From positions 620,001-684,000 of the forward strand of contig NZ_VTTM01000001.1 of assembly GCF_008364795.1 (NCBI RefSeq): 64,000 bases of DNA, read 5' to 3'. The DNA is from Azospirillum oryzae. Lineage in GTDB: Bacteria > Pseudomonadota > Alphaproteobacteria > Azospirillales > Azospirillaceae. Positions 1-8,427 of this stretch are shown one piece after another. The notes under the pieces are model-generated. The model was not told the DNA's origin. It did not search any database and saw only the letters and a list, made by a program, of their open reading frames with translations. Each line of letters begins with the position of its first letter. The first letter of the stretch is position 1. Position numbers and translations under genes: made by a program.

Positions 1-797
1 CCCTTCAGCACCTCGTCGCGCAGCTGCGCCCAGATCTCCTGGTGCAGCGCGAGGAACTGCGGGGTCATGCGGATTTCCGCCACGTCGCGCGGACGGTCCA
101 GGTCGATGCGGTATTCTCCGATCAGCCGAGCCCCCGGCCCGGCGGACAGCACCAGCACCCGGTCGGACATGGCGATGGCCTCCTCCAGATCGTGGGTAAT
201 GAAGACCACCGACTTGCGGTCCGTCGCCCACAGGTCGAGCAGCTCGTTCTCCATCATCTGGCGGGTCTGGACGTCGAGCGCCGAGAAGGGCTCGTCCATC
301 AGGATGATTTTGGGATCGACGATCAGCGTCTGGGCCAGCGCCACGCGCTTGCGCATGCCGCCCGAAAGCTGGTGCGGGAATCGGTCGCCGAACCCCTCCA
401 GCCCGACGCGGGACAGCCAGGGCAGCGCGCGCTCCCGCGCCTCCGCCCTCGAGACTCCGCGGAACTCCAGCCCGGCGGCGACATTGTCCAGCGCCGATTT
501 CCAGGGCATCAGCGCCTCGGCCTGGAACATGTAGCCGGCCTTGGGATTGATGCCGGTCACCGGCTGCCCGAAGGTGAGCGCGCGGCCCTCGCTGGGTTTC
601 AGCAGACCGGCGGCGACGTTCAGCATTGTCGATTTGCCGCTGCCGGTCGGGCCGACGATCGACACGAATTCCCCATCGGCGACGGTGAAGCTGGCGCCCT
701 GTACGGCGGTGTAGGAACGTCCCCGGCCGTCGGGTGAGGGAAAGGTGCAGGTCACGCCTTCCAACTGGAGGGCGGGCGCCGCGGCGGCCTCGGCCAT
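1..797 (-). CDS. ABC transporter ATP-binding protein, SsuB/TauB/NrtD type (3' end cut by window edge)
   Basis: Cytoplasmic ATPase subunit of an importer, most like the nitrate/sulfonate/taurine group. About 265 codons are visible from the ATG at 797; the C-terminus lies outside the window. Walker A GPTGSGKST is at residues 49-57. An LSGGMRKRVALAQ signature, a Walker B ILMDEPFSALD with D-loop, and an H-loop FITHDLEEA follow in normal order and spacing, so the enzyme looks intact. Family membership is seen directly. The substrate cannot be told because the permease and binding protein, if linked, lie off the left edge. It is divergent from the FtsH gene, leaving a 268-base shared upstream region in which I see no clear promoter. 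Confidence 0.9.
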   Translation of the reverse strand, partial: MAEAAAAPALQLEGVTCTFPSPDGRGRSYTAVQGASFTVADGEFVSIVGPTGSGKSTMLNVAAGLLKPSEGRALTFGQPVTGINPKAGYMFQAEALMPWKSALDNVAAGLEFRGVSRAEARERALPWLSRVGLEGFGDRFPHQLSGGMRKRVALAQTLIVDPKIILMDEPFSALDVQTRQMMENELLDLWATDRKSVVFITHDLEEAIAMSDRVLVLSAGPGARLIGEYRIDLDRPRDVAEIRMTPQFLALHQEIWAQLRDEVLK

Positions 798-1065
798 GTC
801 GGTATGGTCCTTATCTTTTTGGCGGTGCGGTTCGGCGGGCGATGCGCTTTGGTTGGAATGCCATACTGTCCGAACTGAAGCCTATCGGCAACCGATTGAG
901 ATCTCCGTGGAATCCGAAAGGAGCCATTCCGCAAACGCACCGCTTACGGTGTCAAAGAAGGGACGCGGGCCCTTATCGGTTGCCGCGACGGCCCGCCGTC
1001 CAGCATCAATGGTCCCATCAATGGCATAGATCGAAAGCCAGTCCCTTTCCCTTCGCGGAGCCGAT

Positions 1066-2847
1066 ATGCCCACGCTGCCGAAACGCCCGTTGATCGCACT
1101 TGCCGTCCTGGCCGCCTTGCTCGCCGTGTGGCTCGGTTTCGCCGCCTGGTACGATCACCATCAGCGGGCGGACGAGCGGCCGGCCACCTACAGCGCGCTG
1201 ATCGAGCAGGCAGGCCGTGGGGAGATCAGTTCCATCACCTTTGCCAACGGCACCGGCCATGCGGTCGCCGCCGACGGCAGCCGTTATCGCGTGGTCATGC
1301 CGGTCACCGACGATCTGCTGAAGGAACTGCGTGCCCACACGGTCGCCATCTCCTTCGAAGAGGGGCCCGGCGGGCTGATGGCGCAGACGGTGGGCGTGCT
1401 GGACCGCGCCGCGCCCTTCGTGGTGGTGGCTCTGCTGATCGGTGGGCTGCTGATGAGCGGCGGGCAGTTCTTCGGCATGGGCCGCGCCACCCGCGTGCGG
1501 CCGGAGGACACCAACACGGTGTTCGCCGACGTCGCCGGCGTGGACGAGGCGAAGGAGGAACTGCGCGAGACGGTGCAGTTCCTGAAGGACCCGCGCCGCT
1601 TCGCCATGGCCGGCGCCCGCGTGCCGAAGGGCATCCTGCTGGTCGGCCCCCCCGGCACCGGCAAGACCATGCTGGCCAAGGCGGCGGCGGGCGAGGCCGG
1701 CGTGCCGTTCTTCGCCGCGTCGGGGTCGGATTTCGTCGAGATGTTCGTCGGTCTGGGCGCGGCGCGCGTGCGCAGCCTGTTCAAGACCGCCCGCGCCAAC
1801 GCCCCCTGCATCCTGTTCATCGACGAGATCGACGCGCTGGCCGGCAAGCGCGGCGAATCGACCAGCCATTCCGAACGCGAGCAGACGCTGAACCAGTTGC
1901 TGGTCGAGATGGACGGCATCGTCGAGGGGGGAGAGGTGGTGGTGATCGCCGCCACCAACCGGTCGGAGATGCTGGACCCCGCCGTGCTGCGCCCCGGCCG
2001 CTTCGACCGCCACATCCATGTCAGCCTGCCCGACGTGGCCGGGCGCGAGGCTATCCTGGGCGTCCATGCCGGCCGGCTGACTCTGGCCCCGGACGTCTGC
2101 GCCCGCACGGTGGCGCGCGGCACGCCGGGCTTTTCCGGCGCCGAGCTTGCCAACCTGACCAACGAGGCAGCGCTTTCGGCGGCGCGCCAGGGCCGCGTCG
2201 TCGTCACCATGGCGGATTACGAGGCCGCCAAAGACCGCGTGCTGATGGGCACGGAGCGCCGCAGCCTCGCCCTGACGGCGCACGAGCGGCGGCTGATCGC
2301 GGTGCATGAGGCCGGCCACGCGCTGGTGTCCTTGCGCTGTCCGCAGGCCGATCCGATCCACAAGGCGACCATCATCCCGCGCGGCGGCGCGCTGGGCATG
2401 GTCGTGCGGCTGCCGGAGGGCGACCGGGTCTCGGTCTCGCGCGCCAAACTGTTGGCCGACATCGCCGTCGCCATGGCCGGCCGCGCGGCAGAGGAGATGG
2501 CCTTCGGCCCCGATCAGGTCACCACCGGGGCCGAGGCCGACTTCCGCGCCGCCACCGATCTGGCCCGGCGCATGGTCACCGCCTGGGGAATGAGCGAGGA
2601 GATCGGCTTCGTCGCCCATGCGGCGGCTGAGCCGGGGGCGCGGTCGGAACGGACGGCCTGGCGCATCGACGAGGAGGTCCGCCGGCTCACCGACGAAGGC
2701 ATGGAACATGCCCGCCGCCTGTTGCGCACCAACCGCGCCGCGCTGGACGGCATCGCCCAGGCCCTGCTGGAGCGTGAGACCCTGAGCGGCGGCGAGATCG
2801 CCGAACTGGCCGACCGCGAGCAGGAGCGCGCCACCGAGGCGGCCTGA
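1066..2847 (+). CDS. FtsH-family membrane AAA+ zinc metalloprotease, short paralogue
   Basis: Membrane-anchored ATP-dependent protease of 593 residues. There are two hydrophobic segments (about 9-28 and 118-138) around a short periplasmic part. The AAA module has Walker A GPPGTGKT at 194-201 and Walker B FIDEID near 251-256, with a normal second region of homology ([20 protein letters not shown]). The M41 protease domain has HEAGH at 414-418 and the third zinc ligand Asp near 492, so both activities should be intact. GGAG at 1057-1060 supports the ATG. It is shorter than typical FtsH (about 640 residues) and lacks the usual long polar C-terminal tail. The usual partner tilS is absent, so this is probably an accessory FtsH copy rather than the essential one; that is an inference from one window. 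Confidence 0.9.
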   Translation: MPTLPKRPLIALAVLAALLAVWLGFAAWYDHHQRADERPATYSALIEQAGRGEISSITFANGTGHAVAADGSRYRVVMPVTDDLLKELRAHTVAISFEEGPGGLMAQTVGVLDRAAPFVVVALLIGGLLMSGGQFFGMGRATRVRPEDTNTVFADVAGVDEAKEELRETVQFLKDPRRFAMAGARVPKGILLVGPPGTGKTMLAKAAAGEAGVPFFAASGSDFVEMFVGLGAARVRSLFKTARANAPCILFIDEIDALAGKRGESTSHSEREQTLNQLLVEMDGIVEGGEVVVIAATNRSEMLDPAVLRPGRFDRHIHVSLPDVAGREAILGVHAGRLTLAPDVCARTVARGTPGFSGAELANLTNEAALSAARQGRVVVTMADYEAAKDRVLMGTERRSLALTAHERRLIAVHEAGHALVSLRCPQADPIHKATIIPRGGALGMVVRLPEGDRVSVSRAKLLADIAVAMAGRAAEEMAFGPDQVTTGAEADFRAATDLARRMVTAWGMSEEIGFVAHAAAEPGARSERTAWRIDEEVRRLTDEGMEHARRLLRTNRAALDGIAQALLERETLSGGEIAELADREQERATEAA

Positions 2848-2907
2848 AGTCGGGTACGGGCAGTCGAACGTTTCCCAGACTATCCCCCGATAGGGAATTG
2901 TCCCGCG

Positions 2908-2937
2908 TTGCGGCATGGGTGCATACGGGAGTAGACT
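2908..2937 (+). promoter_or_regulatory. possible sigma70-type promoter of the SBP-siaA pair
   Basis: TTGCGG (2908-2913) and TAGACT (2932-2937) are separated by 18 bases and lie 39 bases before the start of the solute-binding gene. Both boxes match the consensus only partly, so this is a weak candidate. Confidence 0.25.
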
Positions 2938-2975
2938 GACCCTCACGCGAATTGGGGTTACAGGAGAGGGGCGCG

Positions 2976-3764
2976 ATGACGGGGCCGCTATCCCGCCGCA
3001 GGGTTTTGCAGACCACGCTGCCTCTTCTTTTCGCCCTGCCCTTCCTGGCCTCCCGGCCGGCGGCGGCGCACCCGCCCCCCACCATCATCCGTGTCGGCGC
3101 CTATGATTTTCCGCCCTATGTCGACGACTCGGGCAGCGGCGTCACGCGCGGCCTGCTGGACCTGTTCAATGCCGCGCAGGATGAATTCCGGTTCGACACG
3201 GTGAGGACCGCCCCGCAGCGGCGCTATGACGATCTGGAACAGGGGCGCTTCGACATGATCGCCTTCGAATGCCGCAATTGGGGCTGGCAGGATCGCCCGG
3301 TCGACGCCACCCGGCCTTTCCTGCGCGATGCGGAGGTGTTCGTCGCCAGGGCGGCGCCGGGACTTGACCAGCGCTATTTCGACGACCTGAACGGCAAATC
3401 GATTCTCGGACGGCTGGGCTATCACTACGCCTTCGCCGGATTCGAGGCCGATCCCAAGCTGCTGGAGCAGCGCCATCATACCCGTGTCACGGTGACGCAT
3501 GAGGGCAATGTCCGCAGCGTCGTCGCCGGCCGGGCCGACCTCGCCATCGTCACCCGCTCCTTCCTGACCCGCTTCCTGCAGCGCGAGCCGGAACTGGCCC
3601 GGCAGGTCCTGGTGTCCGAGCGCACCGACCAGATTTACGAACACACCATCCTGACGCGGCGCGACCGCAAGATCACCGCCGGCTGGCTCGATGCGCTGCT
3701 GGATCGGCTGGAAGCAGACGGACGGCTGGAAGCCCTGTGGCGGCGCAGCGGAATCATCGCGTGA
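2976..3764 (+). CDS. periplasmic solute-binding protein, family 3 type, Tat-like signal
   Basis: Exported binding protein of 262 residues with the bacterial family 3 (amino-acid type) fold: an N-terminal VGAYDFPPYVDD strand, a mid-domain RFDMIAFE, a hinge-side DLNGKSILGRLGYHYAF and a C-terminal TRRDRKITAGWLDALLDRL helix. The leader contains SRRRVLQ followed by a hydrophobic stretch and AAA before HPPP, so export could be by Tat. ATG 2976 is chosen over an upstream TTG at 2952 because AGGAGAGG lies at 2962-2969. No permease or ATPase is next to it. Its stop overlaps the GTG of the SiaA-like phosphatase gene, which suggests that it presents a ligand to that sensor instead of feeding a transporter. 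The ligand is unknown. Confidence 0.8.
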   Translation: MTGPLSRRRVLQTTLPLLFALPFLASRPAAAHPPPTIIRVGAYDFPPYVDDSGSGVTRGLLDLFNAAQDEFRFDTVRTAPQRRYDDLEQGRFDMIAFECRNWGWQDRPVDATRPFLRDAEVFVARAAPGLDQRYFDDLNGKSILGRLGYHYAFAGFEADPKLLEQRHHTRVTVTHEGNVRSVVAGRADLAIVTRSFLTRFLQREPELARQVLVSERTDQIYEHTILTRRDRKITAGWLDALLDRLEADGRLEALWRRSGIIA

Positions 3765-5359
3765 GGCGGCGATCCTCGCTGCTGGCGCGGGTGGCCGGGG
3801 CCATCCTGCTGACGACGGCGAGCATCGGTGCCGCCGCCATGCTGCTGTCCGAGCGGATCGTCGAGGGGCAGCGCCACCAGGATCTGCTGCACCGGGCGGA
3901 ACTGGTCGCCGCCACCCAGGCCGACGCGCTGAGCGGCCCGGTGTGGGAACTTGATAACCGCAGCGCCGAGCGCATGATCGAGGCGCTGACCGTCCGCGAT
4001 CCGGCCATCCGCTCCATCGCCGTCTTCGAGAGCGACCGCGATGAACCGCTGGCACGCACCTCTTTGGGAGATGTCGGGGACGGCGCCGGTCGCATCACGG
4101 TCGAGCGCCCCATCGTCCTGCATGGGCGTGAGGGACGGGTGCAGACGGTCGGGCATCTGCGCATCGTCTATTCGACGGCCGAGGTGCGGCAGGCAACGCT
4201 GAACGCGCTGGCGCCGATGGCCGGGCTGTTGCTGCTGTCGCTGCTGGGGGCGATGGCGGCGCTGGGGCTGACGCTGAACCGCATGGTGCTGCGGCCGCTG
4301 CGGCGGTTGACCCAGCTGGCCAGCGCCATGGCGCGCGGCGATTACGGCGCCCGCATGGATGCCGGGCGGAGCGACGAGATCGGCGTGCTGGCCGACGGCT
4401 TCAACCGGATGGCGGCGACGGTGCAGGACCATACCAGCACCCTGGAAAGCCGGGTCCGCGAACGGACGGAGGCGCTGGCCGCCACCAACCGCGCCATCAT
4501 GGACAGCATCAACTATGCCCAGTTGATCCAGTCCGCCATCCTGCCGTCGGCCGATGCCCTGTCGGCCGGGCTGACCGAGCATTTCGTGCTGTGGCGCCCG
4601 CGCGATGTGGTCAGCGGCGATTTCTATGTCTGCCGCGAGGTGGCCGACGGCTTCGTCGTCGCGGTGGCCGACTGCACCGGCCATGGCGTACCCGGCGCCT
4701 TCATGACGATGACCGCCAGCGCGATGCTGAACAACGTGCTGGACCAGATGGGAGCGGACGATCCGGCCGCGGTGCTGGCCGCCGTCGACCGCAAGGTCCG
4801 CGCCGCCCTGCACCAGGAGGGGAAGGCGCGCAGCGGGACGGACTGTTTCGACAATGGTCTGGATTTGGGGCTGTGCCACATCCGCCCGGCCGAAGGACGG
4901 CTGGTCTTCGCCGGTGCCCGTGTTCCGCTGCTGATGGTGACCGGCGGCGAGGTGACGGAACTGCGCGGCGATCGCCGCAGCCTGGGTTATCGCCCCACCG
5001 CGATCGGGTCGGCCCGGGACGTCGCCCCGGGTGCTGCCCCAGGTACTGCCGAGTCGCCCTTCACCAACCACAGCATCGCCCTGCGCCCCGGCCAGACCTT
5101 CCTCATCGGCACCGATGGGCTGGTGGACCAGAATGGCGGTGAGCGCGGGCGCAGTTTCGGCCGGATCAGGCTGCGCCAGCTGCTGAGCCAGGGCGGCGAC
5201 GGACCGCTTGACCGGCTGAAGTCCGACCTGGAAAGCTCGCTGGACCGGTTTCAGGGCAGCCGCGAACAGCGGGACGACATCACCCTGTTCGGCTTCCGAG
5301 TGCGGCTGACCGACGCAGCCGCCGCTTCCGGCGCCGGATCCAGCCGCCGCGCTGCGTAA
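3761..5359 (+). CDS. SiaA-like membrane PP2C phosphatase with HAMP domain
   Basis: Membrane protein serine/threonine phosphatase of 532 residues. TM1 is at about 12-30, a periplasmic sensor region at about 31-148, TM2 at 150-172 and HAMP at 173-225. A short coiled coil leads to a SpoIIE/PP2C domain from about 270. Metal-binding acids are seen in VSGDFY (Asp 287), ADCTGHGVPG (Asp 304), GTDGLVDQ and the C-terminal QRDDITLF. In the known Sia system SiaA dephosphorylates SiaC. The GTG start overlaps the stop of the binding-protein gene as GTGA; an in-frame GTG at 3737 is an alternative. siaB- and siaC-like genes lie 2-3 kb away on the other strand, which supports this call over a generic RsbU-type phosphatase. 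Confidence 0.82.
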   Translation: MRRRSSLLARVAGAILLTTASIGAAAMLLSERIVEGQRHQDLLHRAELVAATQADALSGPVWELDNRSAERMIEALTVRDPAIRSIAVFESDRDEPLARTSLGDVGDGAGRITVERPIVLHGREGRVQTVGHLRIVYSTAEVRQATLNALAPMAGLLLLSLLGAMAALGLTLNRMVLRPLRRLTQLASAMARGDYGARMDAGRSDEIGVLADGFNRMAATVQDHTSTLESRVRERTEALAATNRAIMDSINYAQLIQSAILPSADALSAGLTEHFVLWRPRDVVSGDFYVCREVADGFVVAVADCTGHGVPGAFMTMTASAMLNNVLDQMGADDPAAVLAAVDRKVRAALHQEGKARSGTDCFDNGLDLGLCHIRPAEGRLVFAGARVPLLMVTGGEVTELRGDRRSLGYRPTAIGSARDVAPGAAPGTAESPFTNHSIALRPGQTFLIGTDGLVDQNGGERGRSFGRIRLRQLLSQGGDGPLDRLKSDLESSLDRFQGSREQRDDITLFGFRVRLTDAAAASGAGSSRRAA

Positions 5360-5383
5360 AACTCCTGACCCCCTCCCTCAAAT

Positions 5384-5413
5384 CTGTTACAGAGATGCTA
5401 TTTTCTGTGACAG
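5384..5413. promoter_or_regulatory. pair of CTGTNACAG palindromes, possible operator
   Basis: CTGTTACAG (5384-5392) and CTGTGACAG (5405-5413) are 9-base near-palindromes with start-to-start spacing of 21 bases, about two helical turns. They lie upstream of the OmpR-type regulator gene and just after the siaA-like gene, and could be binding sites for a dimeric regulator. No factor is identified. Confidence 0.4.
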
Positions 5414-5460
5414 GTTGTGACGGCAATCCATCGCGGATGGCAGGACCCCCTCGAGTTTGT

Positions 5461-5489
5461 TTTAAAATTTAGGCATCCTAGGGTATGCT
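5461..5489 (+). promoter_or_regulatory. possible promoter of the response regulator gene
   Basis: TTTAAA (5461-5466) and TATGCT (5484-5489) are separated by 17 bases in an AT-rich patch (a T/A run at 5458-5470) that stands out from the GC-rich surroundings, about 36 bases before the ATG. Confidence 0.3.
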
Positions 5490-5524
5490 GCACCCGCTGA
5501 AGTGGTGACAGGGGAGAGCACGGC

Positions 5525-6283
5525 ATGGCAGGTCCGACGATCGTCGTGGTCGAAGATGAGAATTCCCTGCGGTCCGACATGGTCGAGTATCTGTCGAACT
5601 GCGGATTCGATGCGATCGGCGCGCGCGATGGGGCGGAACTGGACCAGCTGCTGCGGAACCGCAACGCCGCCATCATCATCCTGGACGTGAACCTGCCGGA
5701 CGAGGACGGGTTCAAGATCGCCGCCCGGCTGCGCGACGGCCATGGCGCCGGCATCATCATGGTGACCGCCCGCAGTTCCACCGTCGACCGCGTCGTCGGG
5801 CTGGAGATCGGCGCCGACGCCTATCTGGTGAAGCCGGTCGAGCTTCGCGAACTGGAAGCGCAGGTGAAATCGCTGTTGCGCCGTCTGAGCGAGCGCGCCG
5901 CGGAAACGGCGAGCCAAGCCGCCAACGGGACCGCGGGCGGCGAGGCCGGCGATTCTGCCGACGAGGCACGCTGGTCGCTGGACCCCACGGAATGGAGCCT
6001 GACCAATCCGGCCGGGATCCGAATCAGCCTGACCAGCATGGAGATGAAGCTGACCAGCCTGCTGGCCGCCCAGGCCCGCAAGCCGGCGACGCGCGACCAG
6101 ATCTCTCAGGCGCTGTACAACCGCCGCTGGAACCCGGAAGACCGCTCCATCGACACCGTCGTCGGGCGCCTGCGCCACAAGGTGGAGGGCGCCATCGGCG
6201 GCCCGGCTCCGCTCAAGTCGGTGCACGGGGTCGGCTATGTCTTCTCCGCGCCGATCCGGGTGGTGGGCGCCGCGCAGGGGTAA
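5525..6283 (+). CDS. OmpR/PhoB-family response regulator
   Basis: DNA-binding response regulator of 252 residues. The receiver domain has the acidic pocket ED at 10-11, phospho-acceptor Asp 54 (IILDVNLP), Thr 81 and Lys 103 (LVKPVE). An Ala/Gly-rich linker of about 30 residues leads to a winged-helix output domain whose C-terminus carries the typical RSIDTVVGRLRHKVE and SVHGVGYVF signatures. A GGGGAG sequence sits just before the ATG. It converges with the soluble histidine kinase gene with one base between the stops, which makes that kinase its probable partner. The linker is longer than usual for the family. Confidence 0.9.
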   Translation: MAGPTIVVVEDENSLRSDMVEYLSNCGFDAIGARDGAELDQLLRNRNAAIIILDVNLPDEDGFKIAARLRDGHGAGIIMVTARSSTVDRVVGLEIGADAYLVKPVELRELEAQVKSLLRRLSERAAETASQAANGTAGGEAGDSADEARWSLDPTEWSLTNPAGIRISLTSMEMKLTSLLAAQARKPATRDQISQALYNRRWNPEDRSIDTVVGRLRHKVEGAIGGPAPLKSVHGVGYVFSAPIRVVGAAQG

Positions 6284-6284
6284 G

Positions 6285-7340
6285 TCAGTCCGACGCCGGC
6301 AATCCCTGGCCCGGCGACGCCCGATCGGGCGTGCGGCGGGGGAACAGCAGGGTGAAGCTGGTGCCGCGATCAGGAGCACTGTCCACGGTGATCGACCCCA
6401 TCAGCGCTCCGACCACCAGATTGTGGACGATGTGCAGCCCCAGCCCGCTGCCGCCGCGGCCACGCCGGGTGGTGAAGAAGGGCTCGAACGCCCTGGCGCG
6501 ATGCTCCTCGATCATGCCGCGCCCATTGTCGGTGAAGCACAGGCGGACGGTGTCGGGATCGGGGCGGTCGACCGTGATCGCCATGTCCCCTGCCCGCCTG
6601 TCGGCGAACGCATGGGTCAGCGCGTTCATCACCAGATTCGACAGAATCTGCGACAGCACGCCGGGATAGCTGTCCAGTTCCAGGTCGGCCGGGCAGTTGA
6701 CCGCGACCGCGTGGCCCGATGGACGCAGCTTCGGCTGCAGGCTGACCAGCGTGTCCTGGATGTAGGCGGCAAGGTTGACGCTGCGCCGCTCAGCGCTGGC
6801 ACGGTCGACCGCGACCTGCTTGAAGCCGGCGATCAACTGTGCCGCCCGTTCGCAATTCCCGAGGATCAGGTCGGTTGTGTCGATCGCGGTGGCGAGATAA
6901 CGGGCGAACTCCGCCTTGCCCAGTTCGCCGTCGGTGGCCCGCCGGCGCATCGCCAGGGTGGCGTCGGCCAGATGCGAGGCACAGGAAACGGCGATGCCGA
7001 CCGGCGTGTTGATCTCGTGGGCCACACCGGCGACCAGCGCGCCCAGGGAGGCCAGTTTTTCCGACCGGATCATCGCCTCCTGCGCCTCGCGCAGCCTGTC
7101 CAGCGCCGCCTCCGCCTCGCTGCGCCGCCGCTCCAACTCGTGATTGGCGTCGCTCAGTTGGGCCTGCAGCCGATCGCTGACCCGCACGAGGCGCTGCTGC
7201 TCCCGCGTGCTGAGTTCGAAGGCGGCGATCAGGTCGCGGAACTCCGGCAGGCACTCCGGCGCCAGCGCGCCCAGCCTCTGCTCCAGCGCGCGGGCCTTGG
7301 CGAGCGCCTCCTCCTCCGCGGCGAAGAGGTTGAAGGTCAC
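6285..7340 (-). CDS. soluble histidine kinase in the sia-like operon
   Basis: Cytoplasmic kinase of 351 residues with no transmembrane segment and no recognisable PAS or GAF input domain. The first 40 or so residues are followed by a long coiled coil (about 45-95). The H-box LVAGVAHEINTPVG places the phospho-acceptor at His 108. The ATPase domain has an N-box NLVMNALTHAF, a G1 box DNGRGM and a G2 box GGSGLGLHIVHNL. Its ATG overlaps the stop of the siaC-like gene (ATGA), so the two are translationally coupled. In Pseudomonas the SiaC partner is the diguanylate cyclase SiaD; here this kinase occupies that place. Control of the kinase by SiaC is inferred from gene order, not shown. Confidence 0.88.
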   Translation of the reverse strand: MTFNLFAAEEEALAKARALEQRLGALAPECLPEFRDLIAAFELSTREQQRLVRVSDRLQAQLSDANHELERRRSEAEAALDRLREAQEAMIRSEKLASLGALVAGVAHEINTPVGIAVSCASHLADATLAMRRRATDGELGKAEFARYLATAIDTTDLILGNCERAAQLIAGFKQVAVDRASAERRSVNLAAYIQDTLVSLQPKLRPSGHAVAVNCPADLELDSYPGVLSQILSNLVMNALTHAFADRRAGDMAITVDRPDPDTVRLCFTDNGRGMIEEHRARAFEPFFTTRRGRGGSGLGLHIVHNLVVGALMGSITVDSAPDRGTSFTLLFPRRTPDRASPGQGLPASD

Positions 7341-7735
7341 GGGGCCCCGCCGGCGGGCAACTCCCGCATTTGGAAGACGACATGCCGCAAATCCTCGGCG
7401 AAGTCCTCGCCCAGTTCACGCATCGACTCGTCATTCTCCTCGACGCACCAGGTCACCGTCACCGGCCGCCCGCCCCGGGCCACCGTCTCCAGCATCTGGA
7501 AGATGTTCATAAGCGCCTTGGCGCTGGAGCTGTTGAAATAGAGAAGCTCCATATCGAAGCGGATGGCGCCGCCGTCCGGACGGTCGAGAAAGTCGCGCAA
7601 CGATTCGAACACCGGACCGAAGAAACCGGCGACATCGTCGGGGTACGATTCGCCGGTCATGCGTAAATGACCGCCGGCGAAATCGAAGAAGACGCCCGGC
7701 GTGCGTCCGGTGGCGGGGAGGGTCAGGCTGTCCAT
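7337..7735 (-). CDS. SiaC-type phosphoswitch protein (DUF1987)
   Basis: Small cytoplasmic protein of 132 residues that matches the SiaC/DUF1987 family, which acts as a partner switch controlled by phosphorylation. The N-terminus LPATGRTPGVFFDF, the motif GESYPDD and the core ELLYFNSSSAKALMNIF are characteristic. Pseudomonas SiaC is phosphorylated on a Thr in an equivalent N-T-S-S segment; here the segment is N-S-S-S (Ser 69-71), so Ser would be the acceptor. ATG 7735 is preferred because it matches the family N-terminus. A GTG at 7762, overlapping the siaB stop, would add nine residues. It lies between the siaB-like gene and the kinase gene on the same strand. Confidence 0.85.
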   Translation of the reverse strand: MDSLTLPATGRTPGVFFDFAGGHLRMTGESYPDDVAGFFGPVFESLRDFLDRPDGGAIRFDMELLYFNSSSAKALMNIFQMLETVARGGRPVTVTWCVEENDESMRELGEDFAEDLRHVVFQMRELPAGGAP

Positions 7736-7758
7736 GGCGTATCGCTCGGTTCGGCCGC

Positions 7759-8310
7759 TCACACGCGGACCTTGAGGCAGAAGAAGCTGCGGTCCGCGTC
7801 CATTGCATCGAAATCATAGTCGATGGGATCGCTGGCCCGCCGTGCGATCTCGATCAGCCCCAGGGTCGCGCCACGGCTGCCGTCGTCCGGCTCCTCCCGA
7901 AGCTGTTCGCGGTAATAGGTCTTGATGCCGTCGCGATCCAGGCTCTTCAGATGGTCCAGCCGCTCCTTCAGGCGGGGAACCTCGCTGTTGCGCACGGTGT
8001 TGCCGCAGACGATGAAGACCTTGCCGCCCTCCATCCCGATGGTGACCATGCCGGCGCTGAGTTCCACCGTGCGGCCGGCGCTGCCCGACATCTTTTCCGC
8101 GGAATAGCGGATGATGTTCTGCATCTGCTCGACGAAGACCGAGAAGACGCGGCGGATGGTGGGACCATCGGCCTCCTCCAGCGCCATTTTCTCGCGCAGC
8201 GCTTCGCCGAGGGAGTAAAGTATCCCTTCCGACAAGTATCCGCTGAAAGAGAACACGATCCCCCTCTCGTCGAGATCGCGTTTAATCGACGCATACTGTT
8301 GGGCGAGCAT
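7759..8310 (-). CDS. SiaB-family protein kinase (DUF6272)
   Basis: Protein of 183 residues that matches the SiaB family, kinases with a Bergerat-type ATP fold that phosphorylate SiaC. Visible features are the N-terminal IVFSFSGYLSEG, an N-box-like helix VFVEQMQNIIRYSAEK, and a C-terminal glycine segment SRGATLGLIEIARRAS that corresponds to the G2 region. ATG 8310 is used; a GTG at 8331 would add seven residues. It is the first gene of the minus-strand set siaB-siaC-kinase. It would oppose the SiaA-like phosphatase encoded at 3761-5359. The family call is fairly sure from these motifs; the substrate is inferred from the known system and from gene order. Confidence 0.83.
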   Translation of the reverse strand: MLAQQYASIKRDLDERGIVFSFSGYLSEGILYSLGEALREKMALEEADGPTIRRVFSVFVEQMQNIIRYSAEKMSGSAGRTVELSAGMVTIGMEGGKVFIVCGNTVRNSEVPRLKERLDHLKSLDRDGIKTYYREQLREEPDDGSRGATLGLIEIARRASDPIDYDFDAMDADRSFFCLKVRV

Positions 8311-8427
8311 GGTTGTGGCCTGACGTTCCACAGGTGCCGGGAGTCAGCCGACTATGTCATCTCCAACGAGAAAGGGCCATAGTCTTTCGGGAATCAGGCA
8401 TTCCGGCGACCGCGACATCGGGCTGCA

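Noticed and set aside
1018-2946. A 642-codon open frame on the minus strand opposite the FtsH gene
   Set aside because: Its product is rich in Arg, His, Gly and Gln with no domain, as expected for the complement of a GC-rich gene; the plus-strand frame has all FtsH motifs.
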